Source: Leptofilum sp965223285
GTDB taxonomy: Bacteria; Chloroflexota; Anaerolineae; Promineifilales; Promineifilaceae
NCBI RefSeq assembly: GCF_965223285.1
Contig: NZ_OZ244997.1
Coordinates: 4,154,001-4,218,000 of the forward strand
Direction: 5' to 3'
Length of the DNA: 64,000 nt
Shown: positions 41,968 to 50,111 of the stretch, in pieces
Layout: each line of letters begins with the position of its first letter
Numbering within the stretch: position 1 is the stretch's first letter
The notes under the pieces: generated by a model
The model's database searches: none
What the model was told of the DNA's origin: nothing
Seen by the model: only the letters and a program-made list of their open reading frames with translations
Made by a program: the position numbers and the translations under genes

Positions 41968-42416
41968 CCCAAAAATTTCACCGCTTTGGCAATACTGTTC
42001 TTAGGGCTAATTTTCACCTGCATATCGGCGAAACGGCCGTCCTCATCAATGACAAAATGGCTGCGGATAATGCCCATGTAGGCACGGCCGTACATCTTCT
42101 TTTCTCCCCACACGCCATACGCTTCAGCCACTTCATGCTCTGGATCAGAGAGTAAATTGTAAGGAAATCCCTGCTTGGCTCGCCATTTGGCCAGCTTTTC
42201 AGGGCTGTCTGGGCTGATACCCAGCACCGTTGCACCAGCCGCTTCGATAATAGGCCAGTTGTCGCGGAAGCCACAAGCCTGTGTGGTGCAGCCAGGTGTG
42301 TCAGCTTTGGGGTAGAAAAAGAGCACCACTTTTTTACCGCGCATGTCAGACAGCTTGATAGGGGTGCCTTCGTCAGAAGTAAGTTCAAAATCGGGGGCCA
42401 TTTCGCCAAGGTTCAT
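41961..42416 (-). CDS. bcp: Bcp-type thioredoxin-dependent peroxiredoxin
   Basis: The 151-residue protein is a complete Bcp/PrxQ. The peroxidatic Cys46 and resolving Cys51 are in DTPGCTTQACGFRD, five residues apart as in the 1-turn helix type. The N-terminal APDFELTSDEG and FYPKADTPG segments are typical. It reduces hydrogen peroxide and organic peroxides in the cytoplasm with thioredoxin as donor. AGGAGA precedes the ATG. The stop lies inside a palindrome shared with the facing gene. Confidence 0.94.
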   Translation of the reverse strand: MNLGEMAPDFELTSDEGTPIKLSDMRGKKVVLFFYPKADTPGCTTQACGFRDNWPIIEAAGATVLGISPDSPEKLAKWRAKQGFPYNLLSDPEHEVAEAYGVWGEKKMYGRAYMGIIRSHFVIDEDGRFADMQVKISPKNSIAKAVKFLGQ

Positions 42417-42709
42417 GAGTTTCTCCTGTTTTAGTTGCTGGTTGCTGGTGGCTAGTTTGGACGACTGCTACCAGTAGGTTTTGGTTGGACTTAATGAATT
42501 TTACCGGGGTTGAGGGGTGGTTCCCAAGTTGGTTAAAGATTTGCTTAGATTTGGCGGGAACCTTTTCTGTTGGGTGAACGTTTTGTGGGTACAGCGTTGG
42601 GCGGTCGTTAGACGGCCGTTTTCCAAACAGCAAGCAACGAATCCAAGATAACGAGTACGCTGTGGATAGATTTGACAGCTCAACTCATAACCACAATGGG
42701 AGATTCAAG

Positions 42710-43021
42710 ATGCCAACACTTTATATGATTTTCTGGTCTATCATTATTGTGGCTGCTTTTTCGGTGTGGCGGCTGCGCAACTGGAACCAACGGCTGGTGG
42801 TAACAGTGGTAACGTTGCTGGTGCTGCTCTTGAGCCAATCTCTCTTTGTGTCATTAACGACCAGTGCTGGTCTGAACCCCAGCGACGCTTTGTTGGCTCC
42901 CGAACGTTTTTTGCAAAGCGGGCCATTTGGCTGGTTGGCACTGCTGGTGATGCCCTGTGGTTGGTTGGGGCCGTTTGTGGGGTTTAACTTGATTCAGCGG
43001 CTTTCGCCGAGTGAACAGTAA
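42710..43021 (+). CDS. Small three-helix membrane protein
   Basis: The ATG at 42710 follows GGGAGA and gives 103 residues; a frame from 42662 adds a polar N-terminus without a ribosome site. The protein has three hydrophobic segments with short basic loops (WRLRNWNQR). No family was recognised, and no catalytic or metal-binding residues stand out. The 293-base gap before it holds one ACGGCCGT (42612) and nothing else recognisable. The stop lies inside a palindrome shared with the facing TPR gene. Confidence 0.6.
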   Translation: MPTLYMIFWSIIIVAAFSVWRLRNWNQRLVVTVVTLLVLLLSQSLFVSLTTSAGLNPSDALLAPERFLQSGPFGWLALLVMPCGWLGPFVGFNLIQRLSPSEQ

Positions 43022-43066
43022 TCGGTGAGCGGTAATCAGTGAACCTTTTACGGAGAACCGATTACT
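43017..43066. repeat. Palindrome carrying both stop codons of convergent genes
   Basis: AGTAATCGGT (43017-43026) pairs with ACCGATTACT (43057-43066). The interior contains GGTAATCAGTGAACC, related to the palindromes at 6471 and 41922. The plus-strand stop (43019-43021) and the minus-strand stop (43062-43064) both lie in the arms. Confidence 0.8.
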
Positions 43067-43610
43067 GACCGCCACTAAGCAGACGGTTGGCGAAGCGGAG
43101 CAGCCATTTGAACAGCCTCTGGGGGATAGACAAGCGGGGGCGGGCTTGCAGACTCTCTTCCATCCGCATAATCGCGGCCAGCCATTGGCCACGGCGGAGT
43201 TCCATCAGGCTCAGGGCGCGCAGCACCTGGGCCTGTTTTTCTTTCTCGTTGCTTTGGGCAAATTGGGCGGCGGCGTTGCTGTAATGGCGGGCGGCGTCTG
43301 TATATTTTTTCTGGCTGGCGTATAAATCGCCGAGGTTGCCTAATGTTTGGGCCTGGCGGCTGGCATCACCTATTTGGTTGAATAGGGCAGCGGCTTGGGT
43401 GAGGGTGGCAACGGCCGTTTCTGACTCCCCCTGCACCCGCTGAATGACCCCGATATTGTTGAGCATCTCAGCCTGATTCCCCATATCCTCCTGGACTGCG
43501 AACTGTTCGGCCGCTTGCTCAAACACAGCCAACGCCTCGCGCCGCTTGCCTTGCTGAAACAGCCGCATCCCTTCATCTTTCAAATCTTGGGGGGAGAGTG
43601 AACTATTCAT
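43062..43610 (-). CDS. Tetratricopeptide repeat protein
   Basis: The 182-residue soluble protein contains about three to four TPR units (MRLFQQGKRREALAVFEQA, later AEMLNNIGVIQRVQGESETA and AQTLGNLGDLYASQKKYTDA). There is no signal peptide or membrane helix. TPR proteins act as protein-binding scaffolds. It lies 18 bases downstream of the XRE regulator gene on the same strand, which suggests co-transcription and a possible partnership, although no interaction can be read from sequence. Confidence 0.85.
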   Translation of the reverse strand: MNSSLSPQDLKDEGMRLFQQGKRREALAVFEQAAEQFAVQEDMGNQAEMLNNIGVIQRVQGESETAVATLTQAAALFNQIGDASRQAQTLGNLGDLYASQKKYTDAARHYSNAAAQFAQSNEKEKQAQVLRALSLMELRRGQWLAAIMRMEESLQARPRLSIPQRLFKWLLRFANRLLSGGQ

Positions 43611-43628
43611 TTTGCTGTATCGGGAAAT

Positions 43629-44291
43629 TTAGTAAGTGATTTCCAGCAAACTTTCGGCTACCTGGCGCAGCTGGGCGACATCCATCTCGCTCAGCTTTTT
43701 GGCTGTGTCCAGGTAACTGACGTTCACAGGATTAATGAGGAATGCCTGCATGGCTGGGTCCATCCGTTGGAATTGGCGTTCCAGCTTTTGCTTGGCTTCA
43801 TGCCGGCCGAGCGGGCCATGCACATCATCCAAAAAGTAGTTCACAGAAACATCAAGCTGGCGGCAAATGAGTTCCAGGTGCAGGTAAGGAATGGGTTGCT
43901 CGCCCATTTCATATGATTTGAGCAACTCTTCGTCCATTTCCAATGCTTCGGCCAGGTCGGCCAGCGATTGGCGGCTGCGGAGCCGCTGCTGGCTCAGCAA
44001 AACGCCAATGACGCGATGGCGTAAGGTGATGAGATTGGCAAAATCCAGCTCGGCTTCGGTTTTGAGTGGTTCGCTGCCCCAGAAGTAGCCCATAGGAATA
44101 TCCAAGAAGAGTGCCAGGGCTTCCAGTTGAGGCAGTGAAACGGGATAATCGCCTGACTCAATTTTGCTATATTCTGCTGGTTTTACACCTAAAACGGCCG
44201 CACACTCTTTCTTGGTGCGTCCAAAATGTTCCCTGGCTTCTTTTACCAGGTTTCCCAACATTTTTGCGCGTTCTGGGTTTAATTCACTCAT
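43629..44291 (-). CDS. XRE-family regulator with two HTH domains
   Basis: The 220-residue protein has a first Cro/C1-type HTH at about residues 10-66 (TKKECAAVLGVKPAEYSKIE). A second, more divergent one follows at about 95-150 (RSRQSLADLAEALEMDEELL). The C-terminal helical part has no recognised ligand domain. It probably represses or activates a small local regulon, possibly itself and the TPR gene. The 163-base divergent region towards the esterase gene carries ACGGCCGT at 44393 but no clear operator. Confidence 0.85.
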   Translation of the reverse strand: MSELNPERAKMLGNLVKEAREHFGRTKKECAAVLGVKPAEYSKIESGDYPVSLPQLEALALFLDIPMGYFWGSEPLKTEAELDFANLITLRHRVIGVLLSQQRLRSRQSLADLAEALEMDEELLKSYEMGEQPIPYLHLELICRQLDVSVNYFLDDVHGPLGRHEAKQKLERQFQRMDPAMQAFLINPVNVSYLDTAKKLSEMDVAQLRQVAESLLEITY

Positions 44292-44454
44292 TAGATTTTC
44301 TCTTGCCAGATGTGTTTATTTTTGGCTGGGTTGAACTGGGGAAGATATTAACATAATTCAGTTTGTGGCACAACTTTGCAACTTTTTTAGAAACGGCCGT
44401 TACTTACCTAATAAATAAAATCATTACACAAACTGTATTAGTTGGAGGTGCGCT

Positions 44455-45405
44455 ATGAAGCTGTTTCGGGTGGTTGCTGTTGTTGTAACTGTGTTGTTGC
44501 TGTCGGCATGTGAACGGCCGTCTCCTGTTAACCTTCAGACGGAAATGTTGGAAATTGACGGGGTTGAGCGCACGTACCATATTTATTTCCCTTCTGACTT
44601 TAACGAGACGGATGCTGCTCCACTGGTGCTGGCACTGCATGGCGGCGGTGGGCGAGGTATAAAATTTAATCAAGGAACAGCCAATACATTTATTCCGGCA
44701 GCAGAAAGTCGTGGGATGGTGGCGGTATTTCCTGAAGGGGTTGATAATCAATGGTGCGACGGCCGTTTTGAACATCTGGCAGAAGGTCGAGATTGCTCCG
44801 AGATTGATGACCTCGCTTTTTTAGAAGGTATTGTTGACCAAATGGTGGCTGAGTATGGGATTGATCCAGCGCGAGTGTATGCGACGGGCATCTCCAATGG
44901 AGGTTTTATGTCTGTGCGACTGGCTCTGGAATTAACTGAGCGACTGGCGGCGGTTGCGCCAGTTACAGCCCAGCTTTCTGTGGCGTTGGCAGAGCAAGAA
45001 CCTGACTTGCCCATCTCTATTATGATCGTAAATGGCACAGACGATCCGCTTGTGCCGTTTGATGGTGGGGACGTGAAGTTGTTTGAATCTGGTCGCAGTC
45101 GAGGCGAGATTTTATCCACAGACGCGACCATTGAACGGTTTCGTAGCTACAATCGCTGTACGGGTTCGGCAGAAATAATTGATTTGCCTGATAGTGAGCC
45201 AGAAGATGGAACGGCCGTACAAATTGAAAGTTACACCAACTGCGCTGATAATGCTGACGTGGTATTGGTGCGGGTTGAAGGTGGTGGACATACCTGGCCG
45301 GGTGGCCAGCAATATCTGAGTGAGGCATTGGTGGGTGTTGTTAGCCAGGAAATCAACGCTAGCGAACTGATTTTGGACTTTTTTCTTAAGCATGAGCGAG
45401 ATTGA
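44455..45405 (+). CDS. PHB-depolymerase/LpqC-like esterase lipoprotein
   Basis: The 316-residue protein has a lipoprotein signal (LLSAC, Cys19). An alpha/beta hydrolase of the polyhydroxybutyrate depolymerase/feruloyl esterase group follows. The oxyanion region LALHGGGGRG, nucleophile Ser147 in GISNG, an Asp in NGTDDPLVPF and a His in GGGHTWPG form a complete triad. It should hydrolyse ester bonds outside the membrane; the substrate is unknown. GGAGG lies six bases before the ATG. The next gene starts two bases after its stop. Confidence 0.88.
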   Translation: MKLFRVVAVVVTVLLLSACERPSPVNLQTEMLEIDGVERTYHIYFPSDFNETDAAPLVLALHGGGGRGIKFNQGTANTFIPAAESRGMVAVFPEGVDNQWCDGRFEHLAEGRDCSEIDDLAFLEGIVDQMVAEYGIDPARVYATGISNGGFMSVRLALELTERLAAVAPVTAQLSVALAEQEPDLPISIMIVNGTDDPLVPFDGGDVKLFESGRSRGEILSTDATIERFRSYNRCTGSAEIIDLPDSEPEDGTAVQIESYTNCADNADVVLVRVEGGGHTWPGGQQYLSEALVGVVSQEINASELILDFFLKHERD

Positions 45406-45407
45406 GG

Positions 45408-46007
45408 ATGGAGATTTTGCTAGAAACAGTGCGGTTACGACTTCGTCGTTTTGCAGTGGCGGATGTGAACCATCTCTTTGCTTTGGATAATGATCCAGAG
45501 GTGATGCGTTACCTGAACGGGGGCGTGTCCACGCCGCGCCACGTAGTTGCGCAGGAGATTTTGCCTGGGTTTATGCAGATCGATCCCACAAGGCCAGCTT
45601 TTGGCTTTTGGGCAGCAGAAATGAAGGAAAGTGGGGAGTTTGTGGGCTGGTTTAGCATACGGCCGTTGCCAGAAAACCCCCGCCACGCCGCCCTCGGTTA
45701 CCGGTTGGTGCGTGCCGGCTGGGGGCAAGGGTTGGCCACGGAAGGCGTTCGGGCACTCATCCACAAGGCGTTTGCAGAGCTGGGCGTGGCACGGGTTGTG
45801 GCTACAACTTACGAGCACAACATTGCTTCCCGCCACGTCATGGAAAAGGCGGGGATGAGGTTGGTGCGCCGCTTTCGTCTCACCCCGGAGGCGTTGCAGG
45901 CCACCGATACGTTTCACACGGAAGCGATGGAACTTTGGGATGGGGATGACGTGGAATATGCATTGGATAAGCTAGATTGGGAGAAGCAGCACAATGACGG
46001 CCGATAA
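45408..46007 (+). CDS. GNAT acetyltransferase, RimJ/RimL type
   Basis: The protein has 199 residues from the ATG at 45408; a TTG at 45402 is an alternative that overlaps the preceding stop. It shows the GNAT_3 pattern: LETVRLRLRRFAVADVNHLF at the start, the acetyl-CoA loop YRLVRAGWGQGLATEG near residue 100, and NIASRHVMEKAGM near 140. It may acetylate a ribosomal protein N-terminus, a small molecule or an antibiotic; sequence does not decide. It overlaps the ECF sigma gene by 14 bases. Confidence 0.88.
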   Translation: MEILLETVRLRLRRFAVADVNHLFALDNDPEVMRYLNGGVSTPRHVVAQEILPGFMQIDPTRPAFGFWAAEMKESGEFVGWFSIRPLPENPRHAALGYRLVRAGWGQGLATEGVRALIHKAFAELGVARVVATTYEHNIASRHVMEKAGMRLVRRFRLTPEALQATDTFHTEAMELWDGDDVEYALDKLDWEKQHNDGR

Positions 46008-46794
46008 CTTTACCATGACGTTTGAATCTTTTCGCGGGGAACTGAAATCATTTATCTTGCGCATGACGGCGAGCGTTCAGGATAGCGAAGACATTGTTCA
46101 GGAAACATATATCAAGGCACAGGCAAAAATTGATAGCTTCCGAGGGGATTCGGCACTAAAAACGTGGGTCTTTGCCATTGCTGCCAATTTGGCCAGGGAT
46201 TTACTGCGTGCCAAAAAGCGATGGCCAGAAAATGTGACAGACATTTGCAGAGATGCGGCATTAAGCAATCCGCAATTTTTTCAGGAAGCGATGCAGATTG
46301 GGCAAACGTCCCCGCAGGGGCAGTTTGAAATCAAGGAGCATATTTCATTTTGCTTTACCTGCGTGTCCCAATCGTTGCCTTTAGAACAGCAGCTAACCTT
46401 ACTGCTCAAAGAGGTGTATGGCTTCAAGGTGAAAGAGATCGCCGAAATTATGGCGCAAACAGAGGCGATGGTGAAATATTATTTGCGCGTCGGACGCAGC
46501 AAGATGATCGACGTTTTTGACCATCGCTGTTCGCTAATTAACAAGCAGGGGATTTGCCACCAATGCACCGAGCTGAACGGTATTTTTAACCCCAAGCAAG
46601 AGGTGCAGGTGGAGCTGGTGAAGATTCAGATGGTACGCGATGCTGAAAATGAAGATAAAGGGAAGCTGTTTGATCTGCGAATGAAAATTTTGCAGGAGCT
46701 AGACCCGTTTGAATCGGGGGCGGCTGAGTTGCAGCTCCACCATTTGGAACACAATCGGCAGGTTATGGAAGTGTATTTGGCGGACGATTCGTGA
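45994..46794 (+). CDS. ECF sigma factor with cysteine-containing C-terminal extension
   Basis: The 266-residue protein has sigma region 2 (SVQDSEDIVQETYIKAQAKI near 28-47) and region 4 (VYGFKVKEIAEIMAQTEAMV near 142-161). An extension of about 85 residues begins CSLINKQGICHQCTELNG. The three cysteines and a histidine could bind zinc or sense redox state. No anti-sigma gene is adjacent; the extension may regulate the sigma factor in cis, as known for other extended ECF groups. It is coupled to the GNAT gene upstream and followed by an SRPBCC gene. Confidence 0.85.
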   Translation: MTADNFTMTFESFRGELKSFILRMTASVQDSEDIVQETYIKAQAKIDSFRGDSALKTWVFAIAANLARDLLRAKKRWPENVTDICRDAALSNPQFFQEAMQIGQTSPQGQFEIKEHISFCFTCVSQSLPLEQQLTLLLKEVYGFKVKEIAEIMAQTEAMVKYYLRVGRSKMIDVFDHRCSLINKQGICHQCTELNGIFNPKQEVQVELVKIQMVRDAENEDKGKLFDLRMKILQELDPFESGAAELQLHHLEHNRQVMEVYLADDS

Positions 46795-46846
46795 CAATCC
46801 TATCTTTTTTGGCGGCTGGATCGTCTAAAAAAGAAAAAGGAGCATA

Positions 46847-47323
46847 TTGATGACCAATTTATCTCAATCCCCCAATGGTAAGGCCGTGACCACAAAGACG
46901 ATGTTTAGCCGGGAAACGGCCGTATCCACCAATATTCAGGCCGATGTGTCCATTATCTGGTCTTTGCTAACGAATGCAGCCGATTTTGCCCGTTGGAACA
47001 GTACCGTCATTTCGCTGGATGGGAACATTCAGGTAGGGGAGACGCTGCACCTGAAGTCCACGCTGGATGAAAGCCGAACCTTTAAGCTGAAAGTGAAGGA
47101 GATGGAGCCGGAGCGGCGGCTGGTTTGGGGAGATAGCCAGGGCAGTCGTGTTTATACGCTGCAACCAAGCGGAAATGGCGTCATTTTTTCTATGACCGAG
47201 AAGATTGGCGGACTGTTCTTTCCCTTGTTTGCCCGCTTTATCCCTCCGTTTGATGACTCATTTGAACAGTTTGCAGCCGATTTGAAACAAGAAGCAGAAG
47301 CAATTCAAGCCTCAAAAAATTAG
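46847..47323 (+). CDS. SRPBCC (polyketide cyclase/AHSA1-like) protein
   Basis: The 158-residue protein has a helix-grip fold from about residue 22 (VSTNIQADVSIIWSLLTNAA) through ERRLVWGDSQG and FSMTEKIGG. The hydrophobic cavity of this family binds lipids or small molecules. It follows the extended ECF sigma gene by 52 bases with an AAAGGAG site and is a likely target or partner of that sigma factor. Its ligand is unknown. Two hairpins follow the stop. Confidence 0.82.
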   Translation: MMTNLSQSPNGKAVTTKTMFSRETAVSTNIQADVSIIWSLLTNAADFARWNSTVISLDGNIQVGETLHLKSTLDESRTFKLKVKEMEPERRLVWGDSQGSRVYTLQPSGNGVIFSMTEKIGGLFFPLFARFIPPFDDSFEQFAADLKQEAEAIQASKN

Positions 47324-47334
47324 TATATCTGGGC

Positions 47335-47356
47335 AGAGAAGTTAACCAACTTCTCT
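47335..47356. repeat. Short perfect hairpin after the SRPBCC gene
   Basis: AGAGAAGTT (47335-47343) pairs with AACTTCTCT (47348-47356) across AACC. No T-tract follows. It resembles the inner part of the RAYT-associated hairpins but lacks their TTCAAC extension. Confidence 0.6.
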
Positions 47357-47377
47357 GAGAGGCTAAACCCCAAAAAT

Positions 47378-47410
47378 AAAAAGAGGCTGGCGTGACGCCA
47401 ACCTCTTTTT
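47378..47410. terminator. Bidirectional terminator between SRPBCC and hsp20 genes
   Basis: AAAAAGAGG plus TGGCG (47378-47392) pairs with CGCCA plus CCTCTTTTT (47396-47410), with one mismatch and a three-base loop. A-tract and T-tract on opposite sides allow termination in both directions, serving two convergent genes. Confidence 0.88.
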
Positions 47411-47429
47411 CACTGTGTATCGGTTTCGT

Positions 47430-47855
47430 TTAGTTTGCGTTGATGGTGATGCGCTTGGGCTTCACAGCTTCGGCTTTGGGCACGTTTAGGCTGAGAATGC
47501 CGTTGGTGTAAGTGGCTTCGATTGCGTCCCTATTGACGGCCATCGGGAAGCGAATGCTGCGGCTGAAACGGCCGTAACGACGCTCGCGCAGATGATATTT
47601 GGCCTCTTCCACTTCCTCTTCTCGCTGAATTTCACCTTTCAGCAGCAACACGTCATCTTCCAATGTGATTTCAATATCTTCCACATTGACGCCAGGAACA
47701 GTAGCTTTTACGAGATAGTTATCTTCGGTTTCAGCCACGTCCAGGGCAATGTTCCAGTTTGAGGCGGTGCGGGTATACGGCCGTTCAAACAGGCGATCAA
47801 ATTCATTCATCAAGCTAACAGGATTCATAGGGTTCCAACGAACTACTTTTGTCAT
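47430..47855 (-). CDS. Hsp20/IbpA-type small heat shock protein
   Basis: The ATG at 47855 follows AAGGAG and gives 141 residues; an open frame to 47951 is not supported. The alpha-crystallin domain runs from about residue 40 (NIALDVAETEDNYLVKATVP) through the conserved AxxxxGvL-like ATYTNGILSLNVPKAE near residue 122, ending with the family's IxI-like motif (RITINAN). It is an ATP-independent chaperone that holds unfolded proteins. No CIRCE element was seen in the 220 bases upstream. Confidence 0.92.
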   Translation of the reverse strand: MTKVVRWNPMNPVSLMNEFDRLFERPYTRTASNWNIALDVAETEDNYLVKATVPGVNVEDIEITLEDDVLLLKGEIQREEEVEEAKYHLRERRYGRFSRSIRFPMAVNRDAIEATYTNGILSLNVPKAEAVKPKRITINAN

Positions 47856-48075
47856 CTTTTCACACTCCTTACGTTTTAGGTGTTTGCAAATTTTGTAATC
47901 GGGAGGCGGCAGCGGCCCAAAATTGAAATTAACGAAACGAGCCACTGCCACCTACACCGTCGTTTTCTTAAGTACAGTTGGCATTTTCGGCCAGAAACGT
48001 AAGAAAAATATATGCGGGATGTTAGAAGTTCATCGGAGAAATGTAGAAACTTTGTTAACGGGTGGCGCGTTATTT

Positions 48076-49158
48076 TTACTCCCAGGTGGAATTGACCAAA
48101 TCTACAAATTCTGGCAGGGGTGTGTCGTTGCGAACACGCAGGCGAGGCCAGGTAAACCGGTTGGCAAAGCCAAGCGCATCCCCGCTAAATGTGGTCACCG
48201 CACCCCAAAAATCTAGCCGCTGCAGAGTGGAGAGCACGTTTTCATCGTAGCGGCCAGCAGGGTACGAAAAGTAGCGGGGAGTGTAGCCAATGTGGAACGC
48301 GAGCGTCTCCTGCGGACCGAGAATTTCCCAGATGAGGTAAGCGTCGTCGCGGGCGCGTAGGTCTGGATGGGTGCGAGAGTGTGGCTCAAAACGGTGGCCA
48401 CTGGTAGCCATCGCTTCAATCATGGGCCAAGTCATGTAGCCTGCGCGGTTGCTGTCTATAAATTCGGTGGGAATAAAGAAGGTGCCCACAAAGCCGAACT
48501 GTTGCAGGATGGGATAGGCGTTTTCGTAATTGTCCAGGTAGCCATCATCAAAGGTGAGGATGACGGGTTTGGGTGGCAGCGGTTCGTGGTTGGTGATGGC
48601 GCGAGAGAGTGTGTAAAAGTCGATGGGAGTGTGGCCATTGTCAGCCAGATATTGCATTTGGGCCTGGAAGTTGTCTGGCGACACGGAGAGATCGGTGCGA
48701 TAAATATCGGCATCTTCAGGCGGGATGCTGATGTAATGGTACATGAGGATGGGTACCGTGACGGTGATGGTGCTGCTAATGCCATCTTGCGGTGTTGGTA
48801 GCGGTGGGATGGGTGATGGAGTCATTGTCGCCGTGGCCGTCCAGAGGGGGTTGGGAGTTATGCTGGGCGTGTGAGTTGGCGTGCTCGTTGGCGTTTGGCT
48901 AGGTGTAGGGGTTTGCGTGACTGTGGGCGTGTAGGTTGGCGTGGCGGTGTTGGCAATGGTGGGGGTAGGGGCAACGGTGTTGAGAACGTTGCTCTCAGGT
49001 GCGGCGGTGCTGGCGATGGCCACGGCCGTTTCTCCCGCCCCTCTTTCATTTAGCACAGTCCCCACAAAAAAGAGCAGCAGCACAAACAGCAGCAGTGAAC
49101 CAAACAGTTCTCCGCCACGGCCGTTTCTTACATGCGTACTCTCCCATTTTTCTGCCAT
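48076..49158 (-). CDS. Membrane-anchored polysaccharide deacetylase
   Basis: The 360-residue protein has a membrane anchor (about residues 17-37), a long Thr/Pro linker (about 55-120) and a carbohydrate esterase 4 (NodB) domain. The catalytic base and metal Asp are in ILTFDDGYLDN near residue 200, the metal-binding His pair is in PHSRTHPDL near 258, and RYFSYPAGRYDEN forms motif 3. It probably removes acetyl groups from peptidoglycan or an exported glycan. A TATGCT hexamer lies eight bases before the ATG, without a ribosome site. Confidence 0.9.
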   Translation of the reverse strand: MAEKWESTHVRNGRGGELFGSLLLFVLLLFFVGTVLNERGAGETAVAIASTAAPESNVLNTVAPTPTIANTATPTYTPTVTQTPTPSQTPTSTPTHTPSITPNPLWTATATMTPSPIPPLPTPQDGISSTITVTVPILMYHYISIPPEDADIYRTDLSVSPDNFQAQMQYLADNGHTPIDFYTLSRAITNHEPLPPKPVILTFDDGYLDNYENAYPILQQFGFVGTFFIPTEFIDSNRAGYMTWPMIEAMATSGHRFEPHSRTHPDLRARDDAYLIWEILGPQETLAFHIGYTPRYFSYPAGRYDENVLSTLQRLDFWGAVTTFSGDALGFANRFTWPRLRVRNDTPLPEFVDLVNSTWE

Positions 49159-49261
49159 AAGCGTGGAGCATAACGAAGCCCAAAACGGCCGTCAAGCACG
49201 TTTAGCCCACGGATCAACCACGCACAGATTTCGGTTTTGTTAGGCAGGCAATGTGCCATCT

Positions 49262-49269
49262 GTTATACT
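49262..49269 (+). promoter_or_regulatory. Candidate extended -10 promoter of the ECF sigma gene
   Basis: GTTATACT contains TATACT preceded by TG one base earlier (TG-T-TATACT from 49261). It ends 43 bases before the TTG start at 49313. A TTGTTA at 49238 is 20 bases upstream, too far for a good -35. Confidence 0.45.
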
Positions 49270-49312
49270 GCCGTTCCGCATGTGAAAGATGCTTTTTTAG
49301 GAAGAGGACACG

Positions 49313-49930
49313 TTGAGTTCACCCATTGATGAAAAAGTGCTAATCGAGCGCGCCAAAGAAGATAAAGATGCTTTTGGGCAACTTTACGAGCTTTACGTAG
49401 ACCGAATTTATAATTATGTCTACTACCGCACGGGCAACGTAGCGGATGCTGAGGATTTGACAGCCAAAATCTTTGTCCGAGCCATGAAGCATATCCCCCG
49501 ATACCAGGATAAAGGAGTGCCGTTTTCAGCCTGGCTGTACCGCATTGCCCACAATCTGGTAGCCAACTGGCACCGGGACAACAGCCGTCGCCAAATGGTA
49601 GCGTTGGACGACATTACGCATTGGCATGTGGGGGATGAAAGCCCGGAGTTTGCCACCCAGCTTTTGGAAGATAAAAGTTTGCTGCTAGACGCAATTCGCC
49701 GACTGCCAACTGACCGCCAGGAGTTGTTAATTCTTAAATTTGTCGAGCGGCTGTCGAACGCGGAAATTGGCGATATTATGGGTCGTAGCGAGGGGGCGAT
49801 TAAGTCACTTTATCATCGCACATTACTCTCGCTGCGCGACGACTTGCGTGAACGTCATGGGACTGATTCTGTGTCTACGCCATCTCGTACCAGATCGCTT
49901 TTTAGACGGCCGTTTTCCAGTCGGCGATGA
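49313..49930 (+). CDS. ECF RNA polymerase sigma factor
   Basis: Translation starts at TTG 49313, with GAGGA upstream; no ATG is placed suitably. The 205-residue protein has region 2 (VADAEDLTAKIFVRAMKHIP near 42) and region 4 (ERLSNAEIGDIMGRSEGAIK near 143). It ends in a basic tail. No anti-sigma factor is adjacent. It stands upstream of the caa3 oxidase operon on the same strand, 181 bases before the first gene there, but a link to that operon is only positional. Confidence 0.9.
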   Translation: MSSPIDEKVLIERAKEDKDAFGQLYELYVDRIYNYVYYRTGNVADAEDLTAKIFVRAMKHIPRYQDKGVPFSAWLYRIAHNLVANWHRDNSRRQMVALDDITHWHVGDESPEFATQLLEDKSLLLDAIRRLPTDRQELLILKFVERLSNAEIGDIMGRSEGAIKSLYHRTLLSLRDDLRERHGTDSVSTPSRTRSLFRRPFSSRR

Positions 49931-50111
49931 GCTGTTGGCAAGGTGGCTGGCTGTTGCTTGACAATTAGATTGTGCTAAAATCCACAAACGAGAGGAAACA
50001 ACTCAAAACGCATGATCTGACACCTGCACATACTTCCAATGACACTTTTTGGCGACCGGAGCCTTCTCGCAGAAAACGTGATTGCGCGAGACCCCGGCAG
50101 GAGAAGAACCA

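Noticed and set aside
49958..49981. TTGACA and TAAAAT as a promoter for the caa3 operon
   Set aside because: Spacing is only 12 bases, too short for a sigma-70 promoter; the hexamers alone are not enough.
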